Of a stretch of DNA of 64,000 nucleotides, positions 34,031-43,889 are shown one piece after another. Made by a program: the position numbers and the translations under genes. The notes below the pieces were generated by a model. The model made no database searches. It was not told the DNA's origin and worked only from the letters and a program-made list of their open reading frames with translations. The stretch spans positions 62,001 through 126,000 of the forward strand of contig CAYLYX010000009.1 in NCBI GenBank assembly GCA_964387945.1, written 5' to 3'. How positions within the stretch are numbered: position 1 is the stretch's first letter; every line of letters starts with the position of its first letter. Origin of the DNA: Parvicella sp964387945 (GTDB lineage: Bacteria > Bacteroidota > Bacteroidia > Flavobacteriales_D > Parvicellaceae).

Positions 34031-34750
34031 ATGAAAGCTGTAATTGTAGATGACGAAAGATTGGCCAGAAAGGAATTAACAAAACTGTTAGAAGACTTTC
34101 CGGAGATTGAAATTGTTGGTGAATGTACTAATGGAAAAGAAGCCATTGATTTCATCAACCAAAACAAACCCGATTTGGTATTCATGGACATAGAAATGCC
34201 TGAGCTTAATGGCTTTGATGTGATCGAACAGATTGATCGTACGCCTGCCATCGTTTTTGTAACAGCTTATAACGATTATGCCATAAAAGCGTTTGAGGTG
34301 AATGCCTCAGATTATTTGGTGAAGCCAGTAGATCCAAAACGACTTAAAGAAACCATCGAAAAGATCAAATCAGAGAATGAGGAAATCGACACAAGCTCGT
34401 TAGAACGTGAAACATTAACTAGTGGAGATCAGATTTTTATAAAAGATGGTGAAAAATGTTGGCTGTTGAAACTAGAAGAAATTAAGCTTTTTGAATCGGA
34501 AGGTAATTATGTGCGCATTTATTTTAGAAATTTCAAACCGCTCATATTAAAGTCGCTCAACAACCTTGAATCAAAGCTAGACCCTCGTTTATTCTTTCGT
34601 GCCAACCGAAAATATATCATTAACCTAGACACGATTACCCACGTGGAGAATTGGTTCAACGGTGGACTTCAGGTGACGCTGGAAGACGACAAAAGAATTG
34701 AAATTTCCCGAAGACAGGCGGTTAAGTTTAAGGCGATGATGAGCCTCTAG
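34031..34750 (+). CDS. LytTR family response regulator
   Basis: 239 residues. Receiver domain about 1-115 with DD at 7-8, phospho-acceptor Asp53 in FMDIEMPELNGF, FVTAYNDYAIKAF and the Lys in LVKPVDP. LytTR DNA-binding domain about 135-237, with LFESEGNYVRIYF, LFFRANRKYIIN and the C-terminal EISRRQAVKFKAMM. It is the partner of the kinase 12 bp upstream. Its last bases overlap the stop codon of the convergent lipoprotein gene by 4 bp. Confidence 0.94.
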   Translation: MKAVIVDDERLARKELTKLLEDFPEIEIVGECTNGKEAIDFINQNKPDLVFMDIEMPELNGFDVIEQIDRTPAIVFVTAYNDYAIKAFEVNASDYLVKPVDPKRLKETIEKIKSENEEIDTSSLERETLTSGDQIFIKDGEKCWLLKLEEIKLFESEGNYVRIYFRNFKPLILKSLNNLESKLDPRLFFRANRKYIINLDTITHVENWFNGGLQVTLEDDKRIEISRRQAVKFKAMMSL

Positions 34751-35898
34751 TACTTTTGTATCCACTCTTGGTACTCGGGCCAAGATTCGTAGTCATCAAA
34801 ATTGATCGAAAGGTACTTGTCAAATGTTTCATAATCAATATACCCTTTTTCAATCAGATCATTCGCAATTGAAAAGCCTTTTGATTTTATTCCGCATTCC
34901 CAGTTCATTGTGGCTAAGTTATCCCAGATAACGTCAACATTCGGACTCTTTTCCACACCATCTTCCATGTTCACAATAGCAATATCACATTCTTCCGAAG
35001 CATAACTTACTAATCCCATGCAATAATCAATTACCCCATCTTCTGGATAGATTTCCTGCATGTTCTCCAATACTTGGTAAGTCTCATCATATTCTCCTTT
35101 CATAAAAAAATAATCAAATGAGAGAAGCTCAACACTTGGATCTTTTGGATATTCATTTCTGAAAAAAGTGAGCTCTTTCAAATAGAGATCATCATCCAAC
35201 CCGCTCGCAGCGGTTAATTTCATGACTCTCATAAACTTCATGTCTCGAATGTTTTGTGGAAGGGCCTCAATTGCATCATAGGCCTCTTGATAATCCTGAC
35301 TAGCTAATAACTCCGTGATTTGTTCTGAAGAATTCACTAAAGACAAGTCAATTTCATTTGACCCCAAAAGTTGACTAAGCATGTTGACCATTGTAGCACT
35401 CATCTTTTCTCCTGTAACAGCAATATAAATATCTACAATCTTTAATTCGCCATCTATCTTGGCCAGCATCAATTCATGGTAGTTCAATCCTTCAGTTCCA
35501 AACGCCCTAAAAGCAATCGTCCTAAAGCCCTCCTTATTGGTGTAGCTTTTTACACAATCATAATATTCGAAATTATTAATAACCTGCTCAAAAAACCTAT
35601 CTCCAGCCACCTGAGCTCCTTGTATTAAAGGCTCCAACTTATTTTCCAGCGGATTTTCACCTATCCCGAATAACCCTAGGTAAATCATTGCTTTAATATC
35701 CAAATACTCGTTGATAGCATCTTGATTGTAATGATAAAAGCCGTAAGTGATTTCTTCTATCAGCTTTTCTACTTCTTCATCTGAGACTTCCTTATCGAAA
35801 GATTCAACATAGTTATTGATTTCTTCGATTTCTTCTTCGGCACGACTTGAACATCCTACCAAAACAATCAATGAAATTAACAGAGATAAATACTTCAT
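34747..35898 (-). CDS. TPR-like lipoprotein of unknown function
   Basis: 383 residues. Lipobox LIVLVGC gives an acylated Cys near residue 16. The N-terminal 170 residues are an acidic helical/beta region with no family I recognise; the C-terminal half has TPR-like helices, such as EGVIDYCMGLVSYASEE and the ending ESWPEYQEWIQKY. Probably periplasmic-facing and membrane-bound. It lies just downstream of sucAB on the same strand, but the sucB terminator separates them, so it likely has its own promoter. Confidence 0.82.
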   Translation of the reverse strand: MKYLSLLISLIVLVGCSSRAEEEIEEINNYVESFDKEVSDEEVEKLIEEITYGFYHYNQDAINEYLDIKAMIYLGLFGIGENPLENKLEPLIQGAQVAGDRFFEQVINNFEYYDCVKSYTNKEGFRTIAFRAFGTEGLNYHELMLAKIDGELKIVDIYIAVTGEKMSATMVNMLSQLLGSNEIDLSLVNSSEQITELLASQDYQEAYDAIEALPQNIRDMKFMRVMKLTAASGLDDDLYLKELTFFRNEYPKDPSVELLSFDYFFMKGEYDETYQVLENMQEIYPEDGVIDYCMGLVSYASEECDIAIVNMEDGVEKSPNVDVIWDNLATMNWECGIKSKGFSIANDLIEKGYIDYETFDKYLSINFDDYESWPEYQEWIQKY

Positions 35899-35911
35899 GA
35901 GAATAAAACAA

Positions 35912-35937
35912 AAGGTCCCTCAACATTGAGGGACCTT
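35912..35937 (-). terminator. Rho-independent terminator of sucAB
   Basis: AAGGTCCCTCA and TGAGGGACCTT form an 11-bp perfect stem around ACAT. On the minus strand it is followed by TTTGTTTTATTC, a T-rich tail, so it ends the sucAB transcript 28 bp after sucB and just before the lipoprotein gene. Confidence 0.85.
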
Positions 35938-35964
35938 CAAAAATATGATTATTTTGAAATAAAG

Positions 35965-37224
35965 CTACAAATTCAACAGCACTTCTTCTGGCTCTTTTCC
36001 TCCAAAGATCATCTTCACAGGATTCTCTAGCATCTCTTTAACTTTTACTAAGAATGAAACCGATTCTTTACCATCAATGATTCTGTGGTCATAAGAAAGG
36101 GCTACATACATGATGGGTCTGATCTCTACCTGACCGTTGATGGCTACTGGACGTTCCACAATATTGTGCATTCCCAAAATAGCCGACTGAGGAGGGTTGA
36201 TAATTGGCGTACTCAACATACTTCCAAAAACACCACCATTGGTGATCGTAAATGTTCCACCCGTCATTTCGTCAATAGCAATTTTTCCATCTCTGGCTTT
36301 GATGGCCAATCTCTTGATCTCTGCTTCAATTTCAAACAGGGTCATCTGCTCAGCATTTCTAACCACAGGTACCATCAATCCTTTTGGCGAACTCACCGCA
36401 ATTCCGATATCGGCATAATTGTGTGAAATCATGTGATCTCCTTCAATCATGGAGTTCACGGCAGGGAAATGATTCAAAGCTTCTGTAACTGCTTTTGTAA
36501 AGAAAGACATGAACCCTAAACTCACTCCATGCGTTTCCTTAAACTGCATTTTGTACTTGTTTCTCAGGTCCATGATTGGTTTCATATCAACTTCGTTAAA
36601 AGTCGTGAGCATAGCCGTCTCATTTTTCACAGAAACTAAGCGCGATGCAATCTTTCTACGTAGCATCGACATTTTCTTGGAATCAGTATCTCTTGTACCT
36701 CCCCAACCTTGCGCTGAAGCAGCATCAAAACCTCCCGCCATAGCAGCAAGTACATCCTGCTTAGTAATTCTTCCATCCTTTCCAGTTCCTTGAATTCGTT
36801 GAACAGGGATGTTATTTTCCGAAGCTATCTTGCTTGCAGCAACCGAAGGTGTTCCAGCAGCATAGCTATCCTTAGCAGGTGCAGCTTTTGTTTCTGCCTT
36901 AGCAGGTGCAGGAGAAGGCTTTACTTCCTCTGCCTTTTCTTCTGCTTTTGGTTCTTCCTTTTTAGGTAAGTCAGCTGGTGGTTCGGCTGAGGTATCAATT
37001 AAACAAACTACAGCGCCAACTGCGACAGCATCACCCACTTCTGCCTTAAGGGTGATTACACCTGCTGCTTCCGCTGGCAATTCCAACGTAGCTTTGTCAG
37101 AATCTACTTCTGCAATCGCTTGATCTTTTTCTACATAATCACCGTCTGAAACTAACCATTCTGCGATTTCAACTTCTGATATTGATTCCCCTGGAGAGGG
37201 AACTTTCATTTCTAATACTGACAT
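35965..37224 (-). CDS. sucB: 2-oxoglutarate dehydrogenase E2, dihydrolipoyl succinyltransferase
   Basis: 419 residues. One lipoyl domain (about 1-78, Lys in VDSDKATLELP), an Ala/Glu/Pro-rich linker, a peripheral-subunit-binding domain (about 125-160, with PSVAASKIASENNIP and GTGKDGRITKQDVLA), and the catalytic CAT domain with TFNEVDMKPI, FTITNGGVFGSMLSTPI and the active His in LSYDHRIIDG. It moves the succinyl group to CoA in the TCA-cycle complex. It follows sucA by 29 bp in the same operon; E3 (lpd) is not in the window. Confidence 0.97.
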   Translation of the reverse strand: MSVLEMKVPSPGESISEVEIAEWLVSDGDYVEKDQAIAEVDSDKATLELPAEAAGVITLKAEVGDAVAVGAVVCLIDTSAEPPADLPKKEEPKAEEKAEEVKPSPAPAKAETKAAPAKDSYAAGTPSVAASKIASENNIPVQRIQGTGKDGRITKQDVLAAMAGGFDAASAQGWGGTRDTDSKKMSMLRRKIASRLVSVKNETAMLTTFNEVDMKPIMDLRNKYKMQFKETHGVSLGFMSFFTKAVTEALNHFPAVNSMIEGDHMISHNYADIGIAVSSPKGLMVPVVRNAEQMTLFEIEAEIKRLAIKARDGKIAIDEMTGGTFTITNGGVFGSMLSTPIINPPQSAILGMHNIVERPVAINGQVEIRPIMYVALSYDHRIIDGKESVSFLVKVKEMLENPVKMIFGGKEPEEVLLNL

Positions 37225-37253
37225 AATTTATCTTCTAATTATCTGTAATTCGA

Positions 37254-39992
37254 TTAACTCACTTTTTGTTTTGCATGCTCCATGATTGCATTCATAATAT
37301 AATTATGACGATTTGCATGCACTACTGGTGAACCTGTAGCTGGACTTGCAGATTCTCTTCTAGAAACTACTTCCAAATTCACAGTTCTCCACTTTCTCAG
37401 CATATAAGACCATGCTCCCATGTTCTCTGGCTCTTCTTGTGCCCAAATGTATTTCTTGTCTGCACCATATTTCTCAACGATCGCATCCAAATGGTTTTGA
37501 GGTAATGGATACAACTGCTCTACTCTAACCAAGGCTATGTTATCTGCTCCTCCGCTAGTTGCTTCTTTCTGCTCCAACAAATCATAATAGAACTTACCAG
37601 ATACCAGTACCACCGTATCCACATTACCAGCTTTAACACTAGCATCATCTATTACCTCTTGGAAACCTCCAGTTGCTAAATCAGCGATAGAAGATACCGC
37701 TTTAGGATAACGCAATAGCTTCTTGGGTGTAAACACCACCAATGGTTTTCTAAAGTCTCTTTTTACTTGTCTTCTCAGCAAGTGGAAGAAGTTAGCAGGA
37801 GTTGTACAATTGGCAATTTGCATGTTTAAATCTCCACACAACTGTAAAAATCTCTCCATTCTAGCTGAAGAGTGCTCAGACCCTTGTCCTTCATAACCAT
37901 GTGGTAACAACATTACAATTCCATTCTGCGTATGCCATTTATCCTCAGCCGCAGAGATGTACTGGTCGATCATGATCTGTGCACCGTTGTTGAAATCACC
38001 AAACTGCGCCTCCCAAATGGTCAACCCATTGGGTGTAGCAAAGGCATAACCATAATCAAAACCAAGTACGCCATATTCTGATAGGAACGAATTGTAAATG
38101 CTCAACTTCGCTTGCTTATCGTTAAGCAAATTCAAGGTGATGATCTCCTCTTCCGTATCTTCTGTTTTCACCACCGCATGCCTGTGCGAGAACGTACCTC
38201 TTTCTACATCTTGACCAGATACTCTAACGGGGTGACCTTCGTCTAGTAAGGTTGCGTAAGCCAACATTTCTCCCATTCCCCAATCCAAGGTGTCTGTTTC
38301 GAGCATGTTTACTCTATCCTTAAAGAGTTTAATGATCTTTCTAAAATACTTCTTGCCTTCTGGTAAAGCAGCCAATTTTGTACCTAGTTCAATCAACTTC
38401 TCTTTTGCCACACCCGTCTCTGGGGAGTTTAAGAAATCCTCCTCATTCCCTTGTCGATAAGCCTCCCATTCTTCTTGAAGGAAGTCTGTGATTACCGCTT
38501 TCTCCATTTGTTTCGCATCTTCCAAACGCTCTTGAAGCATGTCATCAAACTGCTTCTTCATTGTTTTTCCTTCTTCTTCACTGATCACCCCTTCGCTAAC
38601 CAGTTTATTAAGGTAAATCACTCTTGGGTTGGGATGCTTTGCAATTATGTTATACAACTTAGGCTGCGTGAACTTTGGTTCGTCTCCTTCGTTGTGACCA
38701 TACTTTCTGTAACACAACAGGTCGATGAATACGTCTCGGCTAAATTCTTGTCTATAAGCCAATGCCACTTCCATTGCCGTAACTACCGCTTCAACGTCAT
38801 CTCCGTTCACATGAAAAACAGGACAAAGCGTTGTCTTGGCTACATCCGTGCAATAGGTAGACGATCTTGCGTCTAAATAATTTGTGGTAAAGCCAACCTG
38901 ATTGTTTACTACAATGTGAAGCGTTCCTCCGGTTCTGTACCCGTCTAACTGCGCCATCTGAATGGTTTCGTAAACCACTCCCTGACCAGCGATAGCAGCA
39001 TCACCGTGAATTAAGATCGGAACAATTTCTTTTTCATTTCCGCCTAATACGTGATCAATTTTTGCTCTGGAAATCCCTTCTACAACGGGGTTAACCGTTT
39101 CTAAGTGCGATGGATTGGGTGTAAGTGTTAGCTTTACTTCCTTACCTCCATCCGTTTTCTGCACGCTGGAATAGCCCAAGTGATACTTTACATCTCCATC
39201 GAATAATGCGTCTTCGTATTCTTTTCCTTCAAATTCAGAGAAAATTCCCGCATACGTCTTGTTGAAAATGTTGGCCAATACGTTTAGCCTTCCTCTATGC
39301 GCCATTCCTACCACAAACTCCTTGACGCCTAAGTCTGCACCTTTCTCAATAATGCTGTCCAAACCAGGAATCAACGCTTCTCCTCCTTCAATGGAAAATC
39401 TTTTTTGCCCTACGAATTTCTTGTGCAAGAACTGTTCGAAAACACTTGCTTGATTTAGTTTGTGTAGAATGTGCTTCTTACGATCTACATCAAATTTAGG
39501 TCGGTTCTTTAATTCAATTTTATTTCTCAACCAAACAACTCGTTCTGGGTGTCTGATGTACTGGTATTCAATACCAATTGATCCACAATATGTCGCTTCA
39601 AGGTGGTCGATGATTTCTTTTAAAGTTGCTGCTCCAATGCCTACTTCCTCACCTGCTTGAAAGGTAGTTTGTAAATCACCTTGTTCTAATCCAAAATTCT
39701 CGATGGCTAGTGTTGGCTCATATTTTCTGCGCTCTCTTACCGGATTGGTTTGAGTAAATAAGTGCCCTCGACTACGATATCCGTTGATGAGCGCCAATAC
39801 TTTAAACTCTTTCTGAACGTTCTCTGGAATTGCTCCTCCCGCTTCTAGGTCGAAATTTTTGCGTGCAAATTCAAACCCCTCAAAAAAGGTTCTCCATCCT
39901 TCATCTACTGAATTCGCGTCCGATAAATATTGCTTGTATAACTCTTCGATGGCATTCACATCACCATTCGACATATATGAAAACTTATCCAT
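37254..39992 (-). CDS. sucA: 2-oxoglutarate dehydrogenase E1
   Basis: 912 residues. The thiamine-diphosphate fold includes FVVGMAHRGRLNVLAN, HLGYSSV, LTPNPSHLETVNPVV, GDAAIAGQGVVYET (with GDA for cofactor binding) and DVFIDLLCYRKYGHNEGDEP. The second half has SGQDVERGTFSHRH and LLPHGYEGQGSEHSSARMERF. It decarboxylates 2-oxoglutarate and transfers the succinyl group to E2. The N-terminal E1 recruitment helix (YLSDANSVDEGWRTFFEGF) is present. First gene of sucAB, with a TACATTTG -7 box 26 bases upstream. Confidence 0.98.
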   Translation of the reverse strand: MDKFSYMSNGDVNAIEELYKQYLSDANSVDEGWRTFFEGFEFARKNFDLEAGGAIPENVQKEFKVLALINGYRSRGHLFTQTNPVRERRKYEPTLAIENFGLEQGDLQTTFQAGEEVGIGAATLKEIIDHLEATYCGSIGIEYQYIRHPERVVWLRNKIELKNRPKFDVDRKKHILHKLNQASVFEQFLHKKFVGQKRFSIEGGEALIPGLDSIIEKGADLGVKEFVVGMAHRGRLNVLANIFNKTYAGIFSEFEGKEYEDALFDGDVKYHLGYSSVQKTDGGKEVKLTLTPNPSHLETVNPVVEGISRAKIDHVLGGNEKEIVPILIHGDAAIAGQGVVYETIQMAQLDGYRTGGTLHIVVNNQVGFTTNYLDARSSTYCTDVAKTTLCPVFHVNGDDVEAVVTAMEVALAYRQEFSRDVFIDLLCYRKYGHNEGDEPKFTQPKLYNIIAKHPNPRVIYLNKLVSEGVISEEEGKTMKKQFDDMLQERLEDAKQMEKAVITDFLQEEWEAYRQGNEEDFLNSPETGVAKEKLIELGTKLAALPEGKKYFRKIIKLFKDRVNMLETDTLDWGMGEMLAYATLLDEGHPVRVSGQDVERGTFSHRHAVVKTEDTEEEIITLNLLNDKQAKLSIYNSFLSEYGVLGFDYGYAFATPNGLTIWEAQFGDFNNGAQIMIDQYISAAEDKWHTQNGIVMLLPHGYEGQGSEHSSARMERFLQLCGDLNMQIANCTTPANFFHLLRRQVKRDFRKPLVVFTPKKLLRYPKAVSSIADLATGGFQEVIDDASVKAGNVDTVVLVSGKFYYDLLEQKEATSGGADNIALVRVEQLYPLPQNHLDAIVEKYGADKKYIWAQEEPENMGAWSYMLRKWRTVNLEVVSRRESASPATGSPVVHANRHNYIMNAIMEHAKQKVS

Positions 39993-40017
39993 TTAGTTGT
40001 TTATCTAATGTTAAAAA

Positions 40018-40025
40018 CAAATGTA
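40018..40025 (-). promoter_or_regulatory. Putative -7 box of the sucAB operon
   Basis: The minus strand reads TACATTTG, a perfect TAnnTTTG, 26 bases before the sucA start. No -33 element of good spacing is visible. Confidence 0.5.
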
Positions 40026-40076
40026 GAAATTATTTAAAAGAAAAGACAGTAAAGCCATCACAATTAAAATCACCAC

Positions 40077-40751
40077 TTAAAACAATGTGAAGATCCAAAA
40101 CAAATCAATATCTGCAAAAATTTGAAGGGCGATCAATAGCAAGGAAACTACAATTACGGCAGCAATTGTGCCTCCTATCCAACTCACAAAATAGTAGATT
40201 CCGATTGTGAGTCCGATCAATGCTATCAGTCCCAGCAATGCAAATAAAAATAACTTTAAAATGAATCGCCAAAAACCTGACCACCACTTAGGAGGTGTGC
40301 TATTGGTCGCTTTCTTGATTGAGAAAACCAAACGGTCTGTTTTCCATTGAGGTGTTGCTATCTGCATCCTAGTTTCGGTTGGATTCTTATCCGTCTCCAA
40401 AGCGATTATTTCTTGATCATTCTCCAAGAATGTATCGAGAGTTGTGTCAGGAAATATCTGCTGAAAAGCTGAGTCTGAAGCAACTTCTTGCAACTCTGCT
40501 GTTTCTACCACAACATCTAGTTGGGTGGCTGAAGATGAATTTGGCTCTTCATGAGCAATAGTAGCCGTATCTATTTCAAGATTGTTGGTCCTATGGTATT
40601 GATTTTTGGCTTTTAAGAAATCAAAAGGTCTTCCGTAATCGGTGTATCGCAGCTGGATACATGAACTAAACACACCGATTAGCCCTATGCTAAGCAGCAC
40701 ATACTTAAATGTTGAACGATTTATTTTGCTGAGAAATGCTTCCGAATACAT
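40077..40751 (-). CDS. Unknown lipoprotein-like protein with C-terminal membrane helices
   Basis: 224 residues from the ATG at 40751; an in-frame ATG at 40787 lies deeper in the upstream gene. The N-terminus has a basic stretch, then a hydrophobic segment ending in VFSSCIQL, a possible lipobox. An acidic low-complexity middle is followed by two or three membrane helices from about residue 150 (FWRFILKLFLFALLGLIAL, then WIGGTIAAVIVVSLLLIAL). I recognise no family. The first 31 bases overlap the upstream minus-strand gene, suggesting coupled translation. Real but uncharacterised. Confidence 0.7.
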   Translation of the reverse strand: MYSEAFLSKINRSTFKYVLLSIGLIGVFSSCIQLRYTDYGRPFDFLKAKNQYHRTNNLEIDTATIAHEEPNSSSATQLDVVVETAELQEVASDSAFQQIFPDTTLDTFLENDQEIIALETDKNPTETRMQIATPQWKTDRLVFSIKKATNSTPPKWWSGFWRFILKLFLFALLGLIALIGLTIGIYYFVSWIGGTIAAVIVVSLLLIALQIFADIDLFWIFTLF

Positions 40752-41089
40752 ACTTTCTTGAACTCCCTTTCTAGTACTAAAATACACAAGTCATCAACCG
40801 ATAATTGATCTATTTGACGAATCTTGCGCTCTGAAACATCAATACGATATAGGAAACTTCGAATATCTCCTCGAAGCACCTCTTTTGTCACCATTTCTTT
40901 GAGTTGTTCATACCAACTTTGCAAATCACCAGCAGCGTCCAGCTCAAACGAAAGCCCCACCATATGGGCGTCCTTTTGGATTTGTCTAAAAACTTCCAGA
41001 TGCCATGATGTCGCAGCAAAATCATAGGGCTGATTTTCAATTTGACAGGCAATTGCACTGAGTTGAGCAATTTGTTTCGATTTTCCCAT
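40721..41089 (-). CDS. Small unknown cytoplasmic protein
   Basis: 122 residues, mostly helical, no signal or membrane segment. It has an N-terminal helix (KQIAQLSAIACQIENQ), a central SWYEQLKEMV, and a C-terminal LSVDDLCILVLEREFKK. No family is recognised. A -7-like TAACTTTA (one mismatch to TAnnTTTG) is 5 bp upstream. Overlap of its end with the start of the next minus-strand gene suggests one two-gene operon. Confidence 0.65.
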   Translation of the reverse strand: MGKSKQIAQLSAIACQIENQPYDFAATSWHLEVFRQIQKDAHMVGLSFELDAAGDLQSWYEQLKEMVTKEVLRGDIRSFLYRIDVSERKIRQIDQLSVDDLCILVLEREFKKVCIRKHFSAK

Positions 41090-41134
41090 TGAGATAAAGT
41101 TATTAATTTAGCTGTGAACTAAAACTACTTTACA

Positions 41135-41575
41135 ATGAAAACGCGATCCTTTCTACTCTTTCTCTTTTTTGCATCTATAGTATTAGGTGTTTCGAGTTGT
41201 GCTAGTAAAGAAGAAGGAGAAAAAGCGGCAAAAGAATTCTTTGACGCGCTAAAAGCACAGGACTACGACAAAGCTATGTCATTAGTTGATCCAGCAATGA
41301 TTGAGAACGAAGGTGAGGACAATGTGATGCATATTCTAACTCAAAAGGAGGCGCTAGGTGAAATGAAGTCCTATTCTCAAGAAAGTGGTTACAAATACAT
41401 GGAAAAAAATGGTCGATCAATGATTCGACTTTTATTCACCACCAGCTACGAAGAAGCTAAGCTCTATGAATACATTGTTTTATCCAAAACAGATGAAGGC
41501 TACAAAGTAGTCAACTACGCTTATTACAACGAGGAGAAAAAACGGGATGAATACATTGAAGTGAATGAGAATTAA
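41135..41575 (+). CDS. Lipoprotein with a DUF4878/DUF3887-like NTF2-fold domain
   Basis: 146 residues. Signal peptide and lipobox (FASIVLGVSSC, Cys at about 22), then a compact domain with KAAKEFFDALKAQDYDKAMSL and a five-strand tail (MIRLLFTTSYEEAKLYEYIVL, GYKVVNYAYYNE). This resembles small NTF2-like lipoproteins of the DUF4878/DUF3887 type, whose ligand is unknown. It stands alone and converges with kbl 11 bp away. Confidence 0.8.
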   Translation: MKTRSFLLFLFFASIVLGVSSCASKEEGEKAAKEFFDALKAQDYDKAMSLVDPAMIENEGEDNVMHILTQKEALGEMKSYSQESGYKYMEKNGRSMIRLLFTTSYEEAKLYEYIVLSKTDEGYKVVNYAYYNEEKKRDEYIEVNEN

Positions 41576-41586
41576 TGTAGTTGAGC

Positions 41587-42777
41587 TTATTTCAAAACCC
41601 CAAGTTCTCTTCCAATCTTCTCAAAAGCTGCTAAGGCCTTATCCAAATGCTCTTTTTCATGAGCAGCAGACAACTGTACTCGAATTCTAGCCAATTCTTT
41701 TGGAACAACGGGATAGAAGAAGCCTATTGCATAAATTCCCTCTTCCAAAAGTCGGTTAGCAAACTCCTGCGCTAATTTGGCGTCAAACAACATCACGGGG
41801 ACAATGGCTGAATCACCATCTCGAATCTCCAAACCGATCTTACGAATCCCTTCTTTGAAGTAGTTGACATTCCATTCTAGTTTGTCTCGTAATTCTGTAG
41901 TAGCATTCAAAAGATCAAAAACCTCTATGGCTGCTCCTACAATAGCAGGCGCTAAAGAATTCGAAAACAAATATGGACGTGAACGTTGACGCAGCATGTC
42001 GATGATTTCTTTCTTGCCTGAAGTAAATCCTCCCATCGCACCACCCAACGCTTTTCCGAGAGTAGAAGTGATAATATCTACTCTCCCCATTACACCGCAA
42101 TGTTCGTGTGTTCCTTTCCCAGTTTTGCCAATAAACCCGGTAGCATGAGAGTCATCTACCATCACCAACGCTTCATATTTTTCTGCCAGGTCACAAATCT
42201 GATCTAGCTTAGCCACGTAGCCATCCATAGAGAACACCCCATCCGTAACAATGATTCTATTTCTTTGTTCTTGTGCTTTTTTCAGCTGCTCCTCAAGATC
42301 AGCCATATCACTGTTTTTATAACGATAACGAGCTGCTTTACACAAACGCACGCCATCGATAATAGATGCGTGATTTAATTCATCGGAAATGATTGCATCT
42401 TCCTTTGTAAATAGTGGTTCAAACACACCTCCATTCGCGTCAAATGCCGCAGCATAAAGGATGGTATCTTCCATTCCTAAAAAATCAGCGATCTTTTGTT
42501 CAAGTTCTTTATGAATGTCTTGTGTTCCACAAATAAACCTAACCGAAGACATTCCGTATCCGTGCGAGTCCAGCGCTTTTTTGGCACCTTCAATCACTTT
42601 GGGATGAGAAGATAGCCCCAGATAATTATTCGCACACATGATGATTACATCCTCACCCGTACTAACTTTCACTTCAGCTCCCATTGGAGTGGTGATGATT
42701 CGCTCAGACTTGTAGAGTCCGTCCTCCTTAATTTGCGTTAGTTCTGTGTTGAGTTGGTCTTTCAGTTTTCCGTACAT
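41587..42777 (-). CDS. kbl: Glycine C-acetyltransferase (2-amino-3-ketobutyrate CoA ligase)
   Basis: 396 residues, an alpha-oxoamine synthase. Start MYGKLKDQLNTELTQI and the segment SERIITTPMGAEVKV match Kbl more than serine palmitoyltransferase or BioF. PLP contacts are visible in NYLGLSSHPKVI, DDSHATGF and the Lys in TSTLGKALGGAMGGF. It condenses or cleaves glycine and acetyl-CoA in threonine breakdown. Threonine dehydrogenase is not in the window. Last gene of the panC-panD-flippase-kbl run, 13 bp after the flippase-like gene. Confidence 0.93.
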   Translation of the reverse strand: MYGKLKDQLNTELTQIKEDGLYKSERIITTPMGAEVKVSTGEDVIIMCANNYLGLSSHPKVIEGAKKALDSHGYGMSSVRFICGTQDIHKELEQKIADFLGMEDTILYAAAFDANGGVFEPLFTKEDAIISDELNHASIIDGVRLCKAARYRYKNSDMADLEEQLKKAQEQRNRIIVTDGVFSMDGYVAKLDQICDLAEKYEALVMVDDSHATGFIGKTGKGTHEHCGVMGRVDIITSTLGKALGGAMGGFTSGKKEIIDMLRQRSRPYLFSNSLAPAIVGAAIEVFDLLNATTELRDKLEWNVNYFKEGIRKIGLEIRDGDSAIVPVMLFDAKLAQEFANRLLEEGIYAIGFFYPVVPKELARIRVQLSAAHEKEHLDKALAAFEKIGRELGVLK

Positions 42778-42790
42778 GTCTTCTTTTTGG

Positions 42791-43885
42791 TTAATCGTTT
42801 GCTAAAGCAGCTTCAGTAGGCAGTTCGTTTTTTTGCTCTCCTGCTGCTGATTTTAGTTTCTTTTTCTTTCGTTGCACCAAAAATAATGAAATCAATCCAA
42901 GTGCCACAATGAGTACCGTCTGAGAAGCCCAAACGAGCATTCCGAAACCAGTGTCTTCTGGTTGTATTCCGTCTGTTGCGAGGTATTCTGGATTTCTATA
43001 AAAGGTGATTACTGCTCCAACCATCAGCGGATACGTTCCGATCCCTCCTTGCACGATGATGAACCCGATGGTTCCGGCAACAAACCCTGCCATGATGGCT
43101 TTTACGGGCAAGTCGGCAGTAAAATCTACGGCATAAAAAACTACCCAGAACATTGCAACATAACAAATCCATATATTCAGCGTATGCAAGAGGTAAGGCA
43201 CTCTATCTTTCATTTTGAAAATGGAGACGAGTCCTTCTTTCAGACCCTTAACAAACTTGACGATCTTTTCCTTTAGTGCTGGCATCTTGAACCAAACCAC
43301 CAGAAATCCGATAATTCCTAAAACGGCTAAACCAATAAGAATGTAAATCATAAGAGAACTTCCTTCTGCACTCTCTTCTCCTCTTTTCGCCTCGTTGATG
43401 ACCTCTTTAAGGCTAAGTAATTCAGAAATTTTATCGAGGTTAAACAACAATGCAAACCCTGAAACCAATGCCAAACAAACCACATCAATTACTCGTTCGG
43501 CAACAATGGATCCAAAACCCTTATCAAAAGGCACATCGTCCGTGGCCTTCAGAACTCCTGCACGACTGGCTTCTCCCATTCTAGGCACCAAGATATTGGC
43601 AATGTAACCAATCATAATGGCGTTGTAAGAACTAAATGTGGAAGGCTTATATCCTAGTGGTTTGAGCGCATACTTCCATCTCATGGCGCGGCTCATGTGA
43701 CTCATGAAACCGATTAACAGTGCTAGAAACACCCAAAAATAATTGGCTTGTTCAAAAACCAATAAGAACTGATCTTTTTGATCTTCATCAAAGCTTGTCC
43801 AGAAATACCAAGAGATGTAGGCTCCCAAAAGAATGGGCAGAACAACCTTAAGTATAATGATTAACGTTTTTTTCACCTTCAGCAA
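42791..43885 (-). CDS. Flippase-like integral membrane protein (lysylphosphatidylglycerol synthase TM domain family)
   Basis: 364 residues with about eight membrane helices. The family signature region HMSRAMRWKYALKPLGY, then NAMIGYIANILVPRMGEASRAGVLK and VAERVIDVVCLALV are present, as is VQGGIGTYPLMVG near the end. This UPF0104/YbhN-type domain is the flippase half of MprF but here has no synthase domain. The transported lipid is unknown. It sits 4 bp after panD and 13 bp before kbl. Confidence 0.9.
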   Translation of the reverse strand: MLKVKKTLIIILKVVLPILLGAYISWYFWTSFDEDQKDQFLLVFEQANYFWVFLALLIGFMSHMSRAMRWKYALKPLGYKPSTFSSYNAIMIGYIANILVPRMGEASRAGVLKATDDVPFDKGFGSIVAERVIDVVCLALVSGFALLFNLDKISELLSLKEVINEAKRGEESAEGSSLMIYILIGLAVLGIIGFLVVWFKMPALKEKIVKFVKGLKEGLVSIFKMKDRVPYLLHTLNIWICYVAMFWVVFYAVDFTADLPVKAIMAGFVAGTIGFIIVQGGIGTYPLMVGAVITFYRNPEYLATDGIQPEDTGFGMLVWASQTVLIVALGLISLFLVQRKKKKLKSAAGEQKNELPTEAALAND

Positions 43886-43889
43886 ACGC

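Noticed and set aside
38451..38876. A 141-codon plus-strand open frame opposite sucA
   Set aside because: It lies wholly within the clear sucA coding region, with composition typical of an antisense shadow.
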